A DNA stretch of 64,000 nucleotides, taken from Candidatus Competibacteraceae bacterium. GTDB lineage: Bacteria; Pseudomonadota; Gammaproteobacteria; Competibacterales; Competibacteraceae. Both the position numbers and the translations under genes were made by a program. The stretch lies in assembly GCA_003989065.1 (NCBI GenBank), contig RXIW01000009.1:1-64000 (forward strand), written 5' to 3'. The notes below the pieces were generated by a model. The model saw only the letters and a list, made by a program, of their open reading frames with translations, made no database searches and was not told the DNA's origin. Below, in pieces: positions 20,860 through 30,396 of this stretch (position 1 is its first letter; every line of letters begins with the position of its first letter).

Positions 20860-21288
20860 ATGGCCATGACACTGCATGTCGACATCGTCAGCGCGGAAAA
20901 GGAGCTGTTCTCCGGCGCCGCGGAGATGGTGACCGCGCCGGGTGAAATGGGCGAGCTTGGCATTTTGCCCCGCCACAGCCAGTTGCTGACCCGGCTCAAA
21001 CCCGGTCAGGTTCGGGTAAAATTGCAGGGCGGAGAGGAGCAGTTGTTCTATGTATCGGGTGGGATGTTGGAGGTTCAGCCGAGCATGGTGACCATCCTGT
21101 CCGATACTGCCGAACGCGCCAAGGATCTGGACGAGGCGGCTGCGCAATCGGCCAAGCAGCGCGCTGAGCAGGTGATTGCCGATCACCGCAGCGAGTTCGA
21201 GTACGCTCAAGCTAAGGCCGAGCTGGCCGAGGCGATTGCCCAGTTGCAAACGATCGAGAGAATGCGCAAGCTTCGCAAATCCGGCTGA
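20860..21288 (+). CDS. atpC: ATP synthase F1 subunit epsilon
   Basis: 142 residues: an N-terminal beta sandwich ([38 protein letters not shown]) and a C-terminal helical pair ([20 protein letters not shown]) that can act as an inhibitor of ATP hydrolysis. Last gene of the operon, with a clear terminator 36 bases downstream. GGAGA lies upstream of the ATG. Confidence 0.97.
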   Translation: MAMTLHVDIVSAEKELFSGAAEMVTAPGEMGELGILPRHSQLLTRLKPGQVRVKLQGGEEQLFYVSGGMLEVQPSMVTILSDTAERAKDLDEAAAQSAKQRAEQVIADHRSEFEYAQAKAELAEAIAQLQTIERMRKLRKSG

Positions 21289-21324
21289 TTTAGCCTAACA
21301 ATAATAACAATCTCGACCCCCCTG

Positions 21325-21356
21325 GGCCGTGACAACGTCACGGCCTTTTTGTTTTT
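21325..21356 (+). terminator. Rho-independent terminator of the atp operon
   Basis: GGCCGTGAC (21325-21333) pairs with GTCACGGCC (21337-21345) over a 3-base loop and is followed by TTTTTGTTTTT. It separates atpC from glmU. Confidence 0.95.
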
Positions 21357-21455
21357 GGTCGAACGGTTTCGACTCAGGCTGGTCATCGGATTGCAAAGCT
21401 TGGGTACAATAGCAGTCATGGGTTAGCCGTTTTTGTTGAGAGAGGACTACTTGTC

Positions 21456-22832
21456 ATGCAGCAGCTTTCGGTCGTGATCCTTGCCGCCGGTAAGGGTAAG
21501 CGGATGGTGTCGGATATGCCCAAGGTTTTGCATCGAGTGGGCGGCCAGCCGTTATTGGGGCATGTACTGGCGACCGCGAGCAGTCTGGAGGCGGCGACCC
21601 GGGTGGTGGTGTATGGCTATGGCGGAGAGGCCGTCAAGGCCGCGTTCGCTAGCGAGGCGGGCGTGGTTTGGGTCGATCAGGCCGAACAGCTGGGCACCGG
21701 ACACGCGGTGGCGCAGGCTCTGCCGCAAATCGAAGAGAGCGGTGTCGTGCTGGTGCTGTATGGCGATGTGCCTCTGACTCGGCTCGAAACCTTGCAACCG
21801 CTGGTGGCAGCCGCCCGGCAGGGCAAGCTGGCGTTGCTGACGGTCGAGTTGGCCGATCCCCATGGCTACGGTCGCATCGTCCGCAATGGAGCGGGGCAGG
21901 TGCGGCGCATCGTTGAAGAGAAGGATGCAACGCCTGAGGAGCGCAGCTTGCACGAGATCAATACCGGCATCTTGGCGGTGTCCGCGGCGCAACTGCGGGG
22001 CTGGGTCAGCCAATTAACCAATGACAATGCCCAGGGCGAATACTATCTGACCGATGTGATCGCGCTGGCTGTGCACGACGGAGTGGCGGTCGAACCATTC
22101 ACTGTGACCGAGCCCGCCGAGGTGTTGGGGGTCAATGACCGTCGGCAATTGGCCGAGCTGGAGCGGTTTTATCAGCGTCGTCAGGCCGACACGCTTCTGT
22201 TGGGCGGGGTGACCCTGTTGGACCCGGCACGAGTGGATCTACGCGGCACGGTCGTGGCGGGCAAGGATGTGGTGGTCGACGTCAACGTGGTATTCGAGGG
22301 CGTGGTGCGCTTGGGTGACCGCGTCCGAATTGGACCGTTCTGTGTGCTGAAAGATGCGGTCATCGGTGACGATGTCGAGATCCAGTCGCATTGCCGGGTC
22401 GAGGGCGCGGAAGTGGGGGCCGGCGCGCAAATTGGTCCCTTTGCCCGTTTGCGCCCGGATACCCGGCTGGCCGCTGGGGTGCATATCGGCAATTTCGTCG
22501 AGACCAAGAAGACCAGCATCGGTCCGGGTTCCAAGGTCAATCACCTGACCTACCTCGGTGATGCCGAGATCGGCGCAGCGGTCAACGTGGGTGCGGGCAC
22601 CATTACCTGCAATTATGACGGGGCCAACAAGCATAAGACGATTGTTGAGGATGGTGCTTTCATCGGTTCCAACAGTTCGTTGGTCGCGCCGGTGCGGATC
22701 GGCAAGGGCGCGACCGTCGGGGCGGGTTCCTCGGTCAGCCGTGACGTGCCCGAAGGTGGGCTGTGTCTGACCCGGCCGCCTCGCAAGGATGTCGCCAACT
22801 GGCAACGGCCCGTCAAGCCGAAGCAAAGTTGA
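21456..22832 (+). CDS. glmU: Bifunctional UDP-GlcNAc pyrophosphorylase / glucosamine-1-phosphate acetyltransferase
   Basis: 458 residues. The N-terminal uridyltransferase (about 1-228) has LAAGKGKRM and YGDVPLT. The C-terminal left-handed beta helix (about 250-458) shows hexapeptide repeats (for example [20 protein letters not shown]) and the active-site stretch [11 protein letters not shown], with [11 protein letters not shown]. It makes UDP-N-acetylglucosamine for peptidoglycan and lipopolysaccharide. Its position after the atp operon is usual in this class, but the terminator at 21325 means it has its own promoter; TACAAT at 21405-21410 is a candidate -10 with no clear -35. Confidence 0.97.
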   Translation: MQQLSVVILAAGKGKRMVSDMPKVLHRVGGQPLLGHVLATASSLEAATRVVVYGYGGEAVKAAFASEAGVVWVDQAEQLGTGHAVAQALPQIEESGVVLVLYGDVPLTRLETLQPLVAAARQGKLALLTVELADPHGYGRIVRNGAGQVRRIVEEKDATPEERSLHEINTGILAVSAAQLRGWVSQLTNDNAQGEYYLTDVIALAVHDGVAVEPFTVTEPAEVLGVNDRRQLAELERFYQRRQADTLLLGGVTLLDPARVDLRGTVVAGKDVVVDVNVVFEGVVRLGDRVRIGPFCVLKDAVIGDDVEIQSHCRVEGAEVGAGAQIGPFARLRPDTRLAAGVHIGNFVETKKTSIGPGSKVNHLTYLGDAEIGAAVNVGAGTITCNYDGANKHKTIVEDGAFIGSNSSLVAPVRIGKGATVGAGSSVSRDVPEGGLCLTRPPRKDVANWQRPVKPKQS

Positions 22833-22878
22833 ATTTTCGCCAGACTCCCCGCTTTCCAACCGAATTTTGAAGGGCCAC

Positions 22879-24288
22879 ATGGTCAAGACCCGTTTCGCCC
22901 CCAGTCCGACTGGTTATCTGCATATCGGCGGCGCTCGCACCGCCCTGTTTTCCTGGCTGTACGCCCGCCATCACGGTGGCCGCTTCGTCCTGCGGGTCGA
23001 GGACACCGATCTGGAGCGTTCCACGCCGGAGGCGGTGCAAGCCATTCTGGATGGCATGCATTGGTTGAGCTTGGGCCATGACGAGGGGCCGTTCTACCAG
23101 ACCCAACGCTTCGACCGCTATCGTGAAGTGTTGCAGCAGCTGTTGCGCGAAGGGAAAGCCTATTATTGCTATTGCACGCGCGAGGAATTGGAGGCGCTGC
23201 GCAGTGAGCAGATGGCCCGCAAGGAAAAGCCGCGCTACGATGGACGCTACCGCGATTATCAGGGGTCACCCCGTGCGGGAGTGGATCCGGTGGTGCGGTT
23301 CAAGAATCCACAGGCCGGCGAAGTCGTGGTGGAGGATCTTATTCGCGGCGACATCGTATTCCAAAACAGCGAACTCGACGATCTGATCATCGCCCGCGCC
23401 GATGGCACGCCGACCTACAATTTCTGTGTGGTGGTGGACGATATGGACATGGGCATCACCCATGTCATTCGCGGCGACGACCATATCAACAACACGCCCC
23501 GACAGATCAATATTCTGCAAGCCCTGGGCGCGCCGATTCCCCAATATGGTCATGTGCCGATGATCCTCGGACCGGACGGCCAAAAGCTGTCCAAGCGCCA
23601 CGGCGCGGCCAGCGTGATGGAATACCGCGATATGGGCTATTTGCCGGAAGCGGTGTTGAACTATCTGGTCCGTTTGGGCTGGTCGCACGGTGATCAGGAG
23701 ATCTTTTCTCTGGATGAGATGATCGAGCTGTTCGATCTGACCGGTTGCAACAAAGCGCCGTCGGCGATCAATCCATCCAAGCTGATCTGGCTAAACAAGC
23801 ATTATCTGAAGACGCTCGACCCGGAGTATGTCGCCCATCATCTGAGTTGGCACATGGCGCAACTGGGGATCGATCCTGAGTCGGGGCCGCAGCTGAGTGC
23901 GGTGGTCGTGGCTTTCGCCGAGCGCTCCGATACCTTGAAGGATATGGCGCAGGCGGCGGTTTTTCTCTACCGTGAGTTCGAGGATTACGATGCGAAAGCC
24001 GCCGCCAAGAATCTGAGTGCTGCCGCCAGAGCGCCGTTGCAGCGGGTGCACGATGCCCTGGCGGCGTTGCCGGAGTGGCGGGCGGAACCGATTCACGAGG
24101 CGGTCAAACAAATAGCCGAGCAGGATGGTCTGGCGCTGGGCAAGGTCGCGCAACCGTTGCGGGTGGCGGTATCGGGTACGGCGGTGTCGCCGCCGATCGA
24201 CGTGACGCTGGAGCTGCTGGGGCAGGTGAAAACCCTGGCCCGGATCGACCGGGCGCTGGGGTATATCGACCGGAACGCGAAGCCTTGA
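22879..24288 (+). CDS. gltX: Glutamyl-tRNA synthetase
   Basis: 469 residues from the ATG at 22879, giving the usual N-terminus [20 protein letters not shown] with the HIGH-type motif. The second class I motif is KLSKRHG. It charges tRNA-Glu, and a tRNA-Glu gene lies 175 bases downstream. A 30-residue upstream extension of the frame has no conservation and is dropped. The C-terminal anticodon-binding domain ends with [14 protein letters not shown]. It is 46 bases after glmU. Confidence 0.97.
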   Translation: MVKTRFAPSPTGYLHIGGARTALFSWLYARHHGGRFVLRVEDTDLERSTPEAVQAILDGMHWLSLGHDEGPFYQTQRFDRYREVLQQLLREGKAYYCYCTREELEALRSEQMARKEKPRYDGRYRDYQGSPRAGVDPVVRFKNPQAGEVVVEDLIRGDIVFQNSELDDLIIARADGTPTYNFCVVVDDMDMGITHVIRGDDHINNTPRQINILQALGAPIPQYGHVPMILGPDGQKLSKRHGAASVMEYRDMGYLPEAVLNYLVRLGWSHGDQEIFSLDEMIELFDLTGCNKAPSAINPSKLIWLNKHYLKTLDPEYVAHHLSWHMAQLGIDPESGPQLSAVVVAFAERSDTLKDMAQAAVFLYREFEDYDAKAAAKNLSAAARAPLQRVHDALAALPEWRAEPIHEAVKQIAEQDGLALGKVAQPLRVAVSGTAVSPPIDVTLELLGQVKTLARIDRALGYIDRNAKP

Positions 24289-24296
24289 GCTAAGGG

Positions 24297-24325
24297 TTGA
24301 CGGGGCCGGGCAGAGCTTTTAAAAT
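24297..24325 (+). promoter_or_regulatory. Sigma-70 promoter for tRNA-Ala
   Basis: TTGACG at 24297-24302 and TAAAAT at 24320-24325 with a 17-base spacer, 16 bases before the tRNA-Ala 5' end, and just after the gltX stop. Confidence 0.75.
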
Positions 24326-24341
24326 AACCTTCTCTGGTCAA

Positions 24342-24417
24342 GGGGCCATAGCTCAGCTGGGAGAGCGCCTGCATGGCATGCAGGAGGTCGTCGGTTCGAT
24401 CCCGTCTGGCTCCACCA
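24342..24417 (+). tRNA. tRNA-Ala (anticodon GGC)
   Basis: Full cloverleaf: acceptor GGGGCCA with TGGCTCC, D stem GCTC/GAGC, anticodon stem CCTGC/GCAGG with loop ATGGCAT giving GGC, T stem GTCGG/CCGTC with TTCGATC, and encoded CCA at 24415-24417. Confidence 0.97.
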
Positions 24418-24420
24418 TAC

Positions 24421-24451
24421 AACCGTCATCCAGTTTGACGGTTTATTTTTT
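24421..24451 (+). terminator. Terminator between tRNA-Ala and tRNA-Glu
   Basis: AACCGTCA (24421-24428) pairs with TGACGGTT (24436-24443) over a 7-base loop and is followed by TATTTTTT. It begins four bases after the tRNA-Ala CCA. Some read-through to tRNA-Glu is possible, as no strong promoter fits in the short gap. Confidence 0.8.
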
Positions 24452-24462
24452 CCTATCTCTTG

Positions 24463-24538
24463 GTCCCCATCGTCTAGAGGCCGAGGACACCGCCCTTTCA
24501 CGGCGGTAACAGGGGTTCGAATCCCCTTGGGGACGCCA
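24463..24538 (+). tRNA. tRNA-Glu (anticodon UUC)
   Basis: Acceptor GTCCCCA with TGGGGAC, anticodon stem CCGCC/GGCGG with loop CTTTCAC giving TTC, T stem AGGGG/CCCCT with TTCGAAT, and encoded CCA at 24536-24538. It lies downstream of gltX, whose product charges it. Confidence 0.97.
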
Positions 24539-24607
24539 ATTTTAAGCTTGGCTGTCGGCAGGCAGTTCTATCACTCTACCCAGCGCCATCCCTGGCACTT
24601 GGGGGCG

Positions 24608-25459
24608 CTAGCCGAGTGGAACCGCCAAGTTATCGATCAGTCTCGCCCGACCCAACCAAGCCGCAGCGAAGATCCGCAAGCCGGTATCGTCCAAGGCGGG
24701 GCGATGTAAGTCGTCGGCCCGGCGGATCTCGAAATAATCCGGTTGGAAGCCCACTGCCGTCAGGCGCGCCTTGGCTTCGTTTTCCAGCACCGCGTAATCT
24801 CGCTCGCCAGCCTGCATCCGCTCCGCGCAGCTGACTAGGGTGGCGTATAGGGCCGGGGCGATGGCGCGTTCCGCCGGCGACAGATAACCGTTGCGCGAAC
24901 TCATGGCCAGGCCATCGGCTTCCCGCACTGTCGGCACTCCGACGATTTCGATGGGCATGTCGAGGTCGATCGCCATCCGGCGGATGATGACCAATTGCTG
25001 CCAATCCTTCTCGCCGAACAGTGCGACATCCGGCTGCACCAGATTGAACAGCTTGGTGACGACCGTGGTGACGCCGCAGAAGTGGATCGGCCGGCTGATG
25101 CCGCACAAGACCAGCGGCAACCCCGGCACGGCGACCTGTGTCATCTCGTCCAATGGCCGTGGGTAGATGTCGGTGATGTCGGGCGCGAACAGCAGATCCA
25201 GACCGGCGGCCGCCAACTGGCGGCTGTCGTTGTCCAGGGTACGGGGATAGGCGGCGAAATCTTCGCTGGGGCCGAACTGCATCGGGTTGACGAAGATGCT
25301 GGCGACGGTGCGGGGGGCCAGGGTGCGCGCTTGTTCGACCAGGTGGATATGGCCCCGGTGCAGATTGCCCATGGTGGGGACGAGGGCGACGCGTTCGCCG
25401 GCTCGCTTCCAGGCGGTGATCTGGGCGCGCAATTCGGCAATGCTGTGAACCGTTTGCAT
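24608..25459 (-). CDS. panC: Pantothenate synthetase (pantoate-beta-alanine ligase)
   Basis: 283 residues. It joins pantoate and beta-alanine with ATP to make pantothenate, the coenzyme A precursor. Motifs: VPTMGNLHRGH (HIGH-like ATP site), FVNPMQFGPSEDF, GEKDWQQL, and the KMSKS-like MSSRNGYLSP. The start is ATG at 25459. It is downstream of panB by 20 bases, so panB and panC form one transcript; panD is not here. Confidence 0.97.
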   Translation of the reverse strand: MQTVHSIAELRAQITAWKRAGERVALVPTMGNLHRGHIHLVEQARTLAPRTVASIFVNPMQFGPSEDFAAYPRTLDNDSRQLAAAGLDLLFAPDITDIYPRPLDEMTQVAVPGLPLVLCGISRPIHFCGVTTVVTKLFNLVQPDVALFGEKDWQQLVIIRRMAIDLDMPIEIVGVPTVREADGLAMSSRNGYLSPAERAIAPALYATLVSCAERMQAGERDYAVLENEAKARLTAVGFQPDYFEIRRADDLHRPALDDTGLRIFAAAWLGRARLIDNLAVPLG

Positions 25460-25479
25460 GGTTAGGGTTCTCTTGGCGA

Positions 25480-26298
25480 TCAGGCGATGCAGTGTTCGGG
25501 GCCGGGAAATTCGCCGCTCTTGACGGCGCGTACGTAGGCTTCCACCGCCGCTTGCAGGCTATCCTGACCGGTCAGGAAGTTCTTGGAGAACTTTGGCCGG
25601 CGACCGGGGGTAATCCCCAACATGTCGTAGCAGACCAATACCTGGGCGTCGCAGCCGGCTCCAGCGCCAATGCCGATCAGCGGGATGGTGAGCGCTTCGG
25701 CCAATCGCGCGCCTAGCTCGGCCGGAATGCATTCCACCAGCGCTGCATCGGCGCCAGCGTCCTGCAGGGCCAGAGCCTCGTCGATGATCTGGCGGGCAGC
25801 GGCTTCTTCGCGACCCTGCACTTTGTAGCCGCCCAGCTTGTGGACCGATTGCGGCAGCAGGCCCAGATGGGCGCAGACCGGGATACCATGCCGGCTGAGT
25901 TGGCGTACGGTCTCGGTCAGCCAGCCGCCGCCTTCCAGCTTGACCATGTGCGCGCCGCCTTCCTGCATCAAGCGGGCGGCGTTGCGAATCCCTTGTTCGA
26001 TCGTGGTGTAGCTGGCAAACGGCATATCGGCCATCAGCAATGGGGTATGGCAGCCGCGCGCCACTATCCGGGTGTGATAGATCATGTCATCCATGGTGAC
26101 GGGCACCGTGGTGGTTTGGCCTTGAACCACCATGCCGAGTGAGTCACCTACGAGGATGACTTCCACTCCTGCTGCTTCCAGCAGCGCTGCGAAACTGGCG
26201 TCATAGGCGGTCAGGACCGAAAACTTTTGCCGGTCGCGTTTCATCTTCGCCAAAGTGGTGGTCGTAATCGGCTTTCGGGTCGGCTGTTCTTGGTACAT
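25480..26298 (-). CDS. panB: 3-methyl-2-oxobutanoate hydroxymethyltransferase
   Basis: 272 residues from the ATG at 26298 (an in-frame TTG at 26328 would add ten residues, but is less likely). It makes ketopantoate from 2-oxoisovalerate and methylenetetrahydrofolate. Motifs: LTAYDASFA, VGDSLGMVVQG with the metal-binding Asp, MPFASY, KLEGG and GLLPQSVHKLGGYKVQGR. It lies upstream of panC and 99 bases downstream of folK, a common pairing of folate and pantothenate genes. Confidence 0.96.
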   Translation of the reverse strand: MYQEQPTRKPITTTTLAKMKRDRQKFSVLTAYDASFAALLEAAGVEVILVGDSLGMVVQGQTTTVPVTMDDMIYHTRIVARGCHTPLLMADMPFASYTTIEQGIRNAARLMQEGGAHMVKLEGGGWLTETVRQLSRHGIPVCAHLGLLPQSVHKLGGYKVQGREEAAARQIIDEALALQDAGADAALVECIPAELGARLAEALTIPLIGIGAGAGCDAQVLVCYDMLGITPGRRPKFSKNFLTGQDSLQAAVEAYVRAVKSGEFPGPEHCIA

Positions 26299-26397
26299 GG
26301 TCTTGCTCGATCTGGGGCCGCGCGCCAACGGGGCAGGAGCACGGGCAATTCAGGAAAGGGTTCGGCTGGAGGCCAGTCCGGCGGCTATCGTAACCGC

Positions 26398-26895
26398 TTA
26401 TTCGTCGCTGTCCAGACGGTTGATGGTCTGCGTGGGGCAATTGGCCAGCAAGGTGGTCAACAAACCCCGGCCAGGGATGAACAAGGCTGGCGCGATGTCG
26501 TACAGTGGATACAGCACGAAGGCCCGTTGGTGCAAGCGGGGATGCGGCAGCGTCAGCCAGGGATCGGCGCTGACCAGTTGATCGTAGAGCAGCAGATCCA
26601 GGTCGAGGGTGCGCGCCCCCCAGTGCACGGTGCGGGTCCGGCCGTGCGCCAGCTCGAAAGTTTGCAGGACCGTCAGCAATTGCTGAGGGGTCAAGCCGGT
26701 GTCCAGGGCGACGACGGCATTGATGTAGTCGGGCTGGTCGGGTGGACCGCCGATGGGCGCGGTGCGGTACAGCGGAGACTGGGCCACGCAACTGCTGGCC
26801 AGGATGCCGGTCAGGTCCTGGATCGCTCGCCGGACATGAGCGATGGGGTCATCCAGATTGCTGCCGATGCCGATGTAGGCGCGCGCTGGCTGCAT
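26398..26895 (-). CDS. folK: 2-amino-4-hydroxy-6-hydroxymethyldihydropteridine pyrophosphokinase
   Basis: 165 residues. It transfers pyrophosphate from ATP to the pterin in folate synthesis. The family motifs are YIGIGSNLDDP at the start, SPLYRTAPIGGPPDQPDYIN, and GARTLDLDLLLYD with the two metal-binding aspartates, then LPHPRLHQRAFVL. The ATG at 26895 lies 16 bases after the pcnB stop, in keeping with the conserved pcnB-folK-panB-panC order of gammaproteobacteria. Confidence 0.96.
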   Translation of the reverse strand: MQPARAYIGIGSNLDDPIAHVRRAIQDLTGILASSCVAQSPLYRTAPIGGPPDQPDYINAVVALDTGLTPQQLLTVLQTFELAHGRTRTVHWGARTLDLDLLLYDQLVSADPWLTLPHPRLHQRAFVLYPLYDIAPALFIPGRGLLTTLLANCPTQTINRLDSDE

Positions 26896-26911
26896 GAAAC
26901 CGCTTCCGCAA

Positions 26912-28267
26912 TTAGCTGTCCGGCCCCGAGGGCGGAATCGGGTCGCCGGGGCGGGTGGAGCGCCGGTTGCGCCGCCGACGGGATTTGCTCTTGCCGTTGC
27001 CCTTGGCTGGGGGTTGCAGGGCGTTTGCGCGACTGATCTCGTCCAATGCCAGGAAGCGGGTCCACCAGTCGGCCAGTTCGGCCGCCTGTTCGTCGGTCCC
27101 GGCGCGCAGCAACAGGAAATCGTAACCGGCCCGGAAGCGCGGATGGCTCAGCAGTCGCAGGGGGCGCTTGCCAGTGATTGCGGTCAAGCGCTGCTGGAAT
27201 TCCCAGATTTCCCGGATCGGCAGGCTATAGCGGCGGGGTAGGGCGACACGGCGGATCTGATCCTGGATCACCAGATCGGCCGCCGCTTGCAGCGCTTCGA
27301 CATCGTTGGGGTGATCGCCATGGCGGCGCATCCGGTCCTGCAGCGGCTCCCACAACAGGGCGGCGAGCAGAAAGGCGGGATTGACCGGCTTGCCTTCGGC
27401 CAGGCGATTGTCGGTGCTGGCCAGGGCCTGGAGTAGCAGGCTTTTGGGATGCAGGGGCTGTTGCGCGAGACCGAGGCAGTGCTCGGTAGCGGGGAACAGC
27501 CAGCCGAACAGCTGGTAGTGGCGCAGCAGTTCGAAGGTCCGGGCGGCGCTACCACCCAGGAACAGCTTGAGGATTTCGTCGAACAGCCGGGCCGGCGGAA
27601 TCTTTTCCAGCAGCTGACCCATGCGTTGCAGTGGTGCTTCGGTGGCTGGATCGAGCCGAAAGTCGAGTTTGCCGGCGAAACGCACCGCGCGCAGCATCCG
27701 CACCGGGTCTTCCTGGTAGCGCTGCGCCGGGCTGCCGATCAAGCGGATCAGGCCACGCCGGAGGTCGTCCATACCGCCGACATAGTCGAGCACCGCGAAG
27801 TTGGCGATGTCGTAGTACAAGGCATTGATGGTGAAGTCGCGACGCCAGGCGTCGTCCTCGATGCTGCCGTAGACGTTGTCGCTGAGGATGCGGCCATCCG
27901 CAGCCCGCTCGACGGTTGGACCGTCACCGTCTTCGGTGTCGTCGCCATGGGCGCGGAAGGTGGCGACTTCGACGATGTCCTGGCCGAATTGGACGTGCGC
28001 CAGACGGAACCGACGGCCGATCAGGCGACAATTACGGAACAGGCGATAAACCTGCTCGGGGCGAGCGTCGGTGGCGACATCGAAGTCCTTGGGTTTGCGA
28101 TCGATCAGCAGATCGCGCACTCCGCCGCCCACCAGACAGGCGCGATGGCCTGCATCGTGCAGCCGGTATAGAACCTTGAGCGCGTTGGAGCTGATGTTGG
28201 CCCGCGAGATGTTGTGCTCGGGTCGAGGGATGATAGCCGGTTGGGCGGGAGGATTTCTGTCTTCCAA
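26912..28267 (-). CDS. pcnB: Poly(A) polymerase I
   Basis: Nucleotidyltransferase that adds poly(A) tails to RNA and promotes decay. The head domain has LVGGGVRDLLIDRKPKDFDV with the catalytic DxD, then RRFRLAHV and RRDFTINALYYD; the C-terminus is basic (KGNGKSKSRRRRNRRS) as in the E. coli enzyme. The start is unclear: no ATG precedes the conserved IIPRPEHNISRANIS block. I use the TTG at 28267, giving 451 residues; the open frame continues through the divergent tRNA-Glu(CUC) gene to a GTG at 28381, which is not credible. Confidence 0.9.
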   Translation of the reverse strand: MEDRNPPAQPAIIPRPEHNISRANISSNALKVLYRLHDAGHRACLVGGGVRDLLIDRKPKDFDVATDARPEQVYRLFRNCRLIGRRFRLAHVQFGQDIVEVATFRAHGDDTEDGDGPTVERAADGRILSDNVYGSIEDDAWRRDFTINALYYDIANFAVLDYVGGMDDLRRGLIRLIGSPAQRYQEDPVRMLRAVRFAGKLDFRLDPATEAPLQRMGQLLEKIPPARLFDEILKLFLGGSAARTFELLRHYQLFGWLFPATEHCLGLAQQPLHPKSLLLQALASTDNRLAEGKPVNPAFLLAALLWEPLQDRMRRHGDHPNDVEALQAAADLVIQDQIRRVALPRRYSLPIREIWEFQQRLTAITGKRPLRLLSHPRFRAGYDFLLLRAGTDEQAAELADWWTRFLALDEISRANALQPPAKGNGKSKSRRRRNRRSTRPGDPIPPSGPDS

Positions 28268-28284
28268 GGAACGTCCGCTTGCTC

Positions 28285-28312
28285 TTGTGCGAGGCTGGAA
28301 CGGGCGTATAAT
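28285..28312 (+). promoter_or_regulatory. Sigma-70 promoter for tRNA-Glu(CUC)
   Basis: TTGTGC at 28285-28290 and a perfect TATAAT at 28307-28312 with a 16-base spacer, 30 bases before the tRNA 5' end. It lies directly upstream of the likely pcnB start on the other strand, so the two promoters overlap. Confidence 0.7.
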
Positions 28313-28342
28313 ACTACTTTCTCTCCAAGACGTCAGCCTCTC

Positions 28343-28418
28343 GCTCCCTTCGTCTAGTGGCCCAGGACACCGCCCTCTCACGGCGGGAACAGGGGTTCGA
28401 AACCCCTAGGGAGCGCCA
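28343..28418 (+). tRNA. tRNA-Glu (anticodon CUC)
   Basis: Acceptor GCTCCCT with AGGGAGC, anticodon stem CCGCC/GGCGG with loop CTCTCAC giving CTC, T stem AGGGG/CCCCT with TTCGAAA, and encoded CCA at 28416-28418. It is the second Glu isoacceptor in the window and very similar to the UUC copy in its middle part. Confidence 0.97.
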
Positions 28419-28493
28419 ATACCTTCAAATTGTTGGGAAAAGCGTCCATGCTTTCCCCAGTCGGGTTTACAGCGAGCCCTAATTTCGGTCCAG

Positions 28494-30245
28494 TCAGCGG
28501 AGTGTCGTTGCCGGCGATGGCTTGGCGATCGACGGATTTTTCGGCAGGCCAGTCGGACCGGCATACAGCGGACCCAACTTGCGGATTTGGCGCATGTCGA
28601 TCATGAGATCGACCGGTTCGTTCCGGGCGGGTGGCATGGTCTTGACCTGGATCTCGTAGCGCGGTTTGCCCTCGGCGAGTTTCGGAAAGCGCTCGCGCAC
28701 GGATTGTTCGAAGATCTTTTGCGGCAGCCAGTCGTTGTCGGTCGACAGCGAGCCGAATTCATCGTGGTAGTTGATGTCCACCGGATTGTCGGTGCGGGCG
28801 GGCTGTACGAGATAAATTCTGGCCGGTCGATCCGGCGGCAGCACCACATGGCTGGCCGCCCGTTCGACGATGGCGAGTTCATCGCCCTGCGGTGCTGCGA
28901 TGAGCGAATAGGCGTGAGAACGCGCCAGGACGATCGCCGCCATGACCGCCAGCGCATAAGTTGGCAATCTGATCCAGCGGCCGTTGCGACCCGCCAGGCC
29001 ACACAGGTTTTCCCATGACAGGGTGAGAAAGACCAGCAGAACGCTGGCCAGGGCGAAAACCGTGCGGTAAGCGGCGTAACGATCGGCGACCACCAGGTTG
29101 ACGCTGTATACGGCCGGCGGCAGCGCTACCAGCATCAGCAACCAGAAATGGCCCGGACGCCAGCCTCGTCGCCAGTATTCCACGCCCATCCCGACCAACA
29201 GCAGTAGCCCCGCGATCCCCACGCCCGTGATGTAAGCCCGCCAGGTGGATGCCTCGTCATCGTTCAGTACGAACATGTTCAACGCATTCGGCAACGGCTC
29301 CTGGATGAACCACCATAGCTTGCCGAGCGGGTCATGCTCGAAACCGATGCGAGCCGAAGCCTCGAATGCGCTTGTCGCGTACAGGATCTCCATGGTCAGA
29401 AAAGCCAGCGCCAAGCCGGTGAACACGATGGCGAAATGGGCGGAGGCCCAGCGCAGGTTGCATCGCAAGGACTCCTGTCGCCGCTGCGGCAGCGCTGCGG
29501 CGACGCCGAACAGGTAGAACAGGGTATTAGGCTGATAGGTCAGGGCGCTGGTCATGACCAGCGCGACCGCCCCGATCCGTCCGAACCCTTTCCAGGGTGC
29601 GCTGATCCGGTCCGCCAGCGCGAAGCCGCCGAGCGCTAGCAGCGTCGCCACCGTGTATGGCCAGGCCGTCGCCCAGCTGGCGATGACCTGGGCTGGCGGC
29701 GTCAGCGGCGCCATGGCCGCGACGAAGGCGGCGGCGACCAGGCTCCAGCCCAGTTGTCGCAACAGGCTGAACAGGAAGACCGACACAGCCCCGAGTCCGA
29801 GCGCGCCAGCTAGGCGCAACCAGGCGAAGCCCTGTATCGAATCGATCTGGGCGAAGGAGCCCTCCAGCAGGTAACCGTACAGCAGCCGCGCGTGCGACGC
29901 GATGAAGTGGACGATCTTGCCCGGTTCATGGTGCGCTTCGCAGAGGTTCGAATAATCGTCGCGCAGACCGAAATGATGGAACGTGGTGTTCCAATAGGTC
30001 AGCAGCGGCAACAGGAACAACGCCAGCACGATCAACCAGGGTCCGTAAGCCGAGAGGGTCCGACGCCAAGGAGGATCGGATGAGTCCGCTGCGGGTTTCG
30101 CAGGTTGGGATTTGGCCGCGGACTCGGTCTGATGGGGAAGGTCAGATGCCCCGGCAAGCGGCGAATGGTGGGTCACGGGTTCGGTCCAGTCGTTATATGG
30201 CTGTGGAATTTGTGGCAGTTTAATAGCAAGCGGATCGCAAACCAA
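28494..30245 (-). CDS. Large integral membrane protein, possible GT-C-type glycosyltransferase
   Basis: Up to 583 residues. An N-terminal Pro/Ala/Ser-rich cytoplasmic part (about 1-60) is followed by about ten hydrophobic segments (first: YGPWLIVLALFLLPLLTYWN) and a soluble C-terminal domain (about 450-583). GLRDDYSN after the first helix places an acidic pair in the first outside loop, as in GT-C glycosyltransferases that use lipid-linked sugars, but no family was firmly recognised. The start is uncertain: the frame opens with TTG at 30245, and GTG at 30176 is an alternative; neither has a good ribosome-binding site. It stands alone, convergent with tRNA-Glu and divergent from leuB. Confidence 0.65.
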   Translation of the reverse strand: MVCDPLAIKLPQIPQPYNDWTEPVTHHSPLAGASDLPHQTESAAKSQPAKPAADSSDPPWRRTLSAYGPWLIVLALFLLPLLTYWNTTFHHFGLRDDYSNLCEAHHEPGKIVHFIASHARLLYGYLLEGSFAQIDSIQGFAWLRLAGALGLGAVSVFLFSLLRQLGWSLVAAAFVAAMAPLTPPAQVIASWATAWPYTVATLLALGGFALADRISAPWKGFGRIGAVALVMTSALTYQPNTLFYLFGVAAALPQRRQESLRCNLRWASAHFAIVFTGLALAFLTMEILYATSAFEASARIGFEHDPLGKLWWFIQEPLPNALNMFVLNDDEASTWRAYITGVGIAGLLLLVGMGVEYWRRGWRPGHFWLLMLVALPPAVYSVNLVVADRYAAYRTVFALASVLLVFLTLSWENLCGLAGRNGRWIRLPTYALAVMAAIVLARSHAYSLIAAPQGDELAIVERAASHVVLPPDRPARIYLVQPARTDNPVDINYHDEFGSLSTDNDWLPQKIFEQSVRERFPKLAEGKPRYEIQVKTMPPARNEPVDLMIDMRQIRKLGPLYAGPTGLPKNPSIAKPSPATTLR

Positions 30246-30396
30246 TCGGGCGGCGAATCGTGACGCAGCCGACTCGATCCTTGCGCATAAAACGCACTAT
30301 CTCACGGTGATTCTGAAGAAAAGATGAAATTTGTGTTCTCCATGGCCGCGCCGTAAGCTGCTTGGCGGTTGCGACGGGAGACCCACGGAAGAAAGT

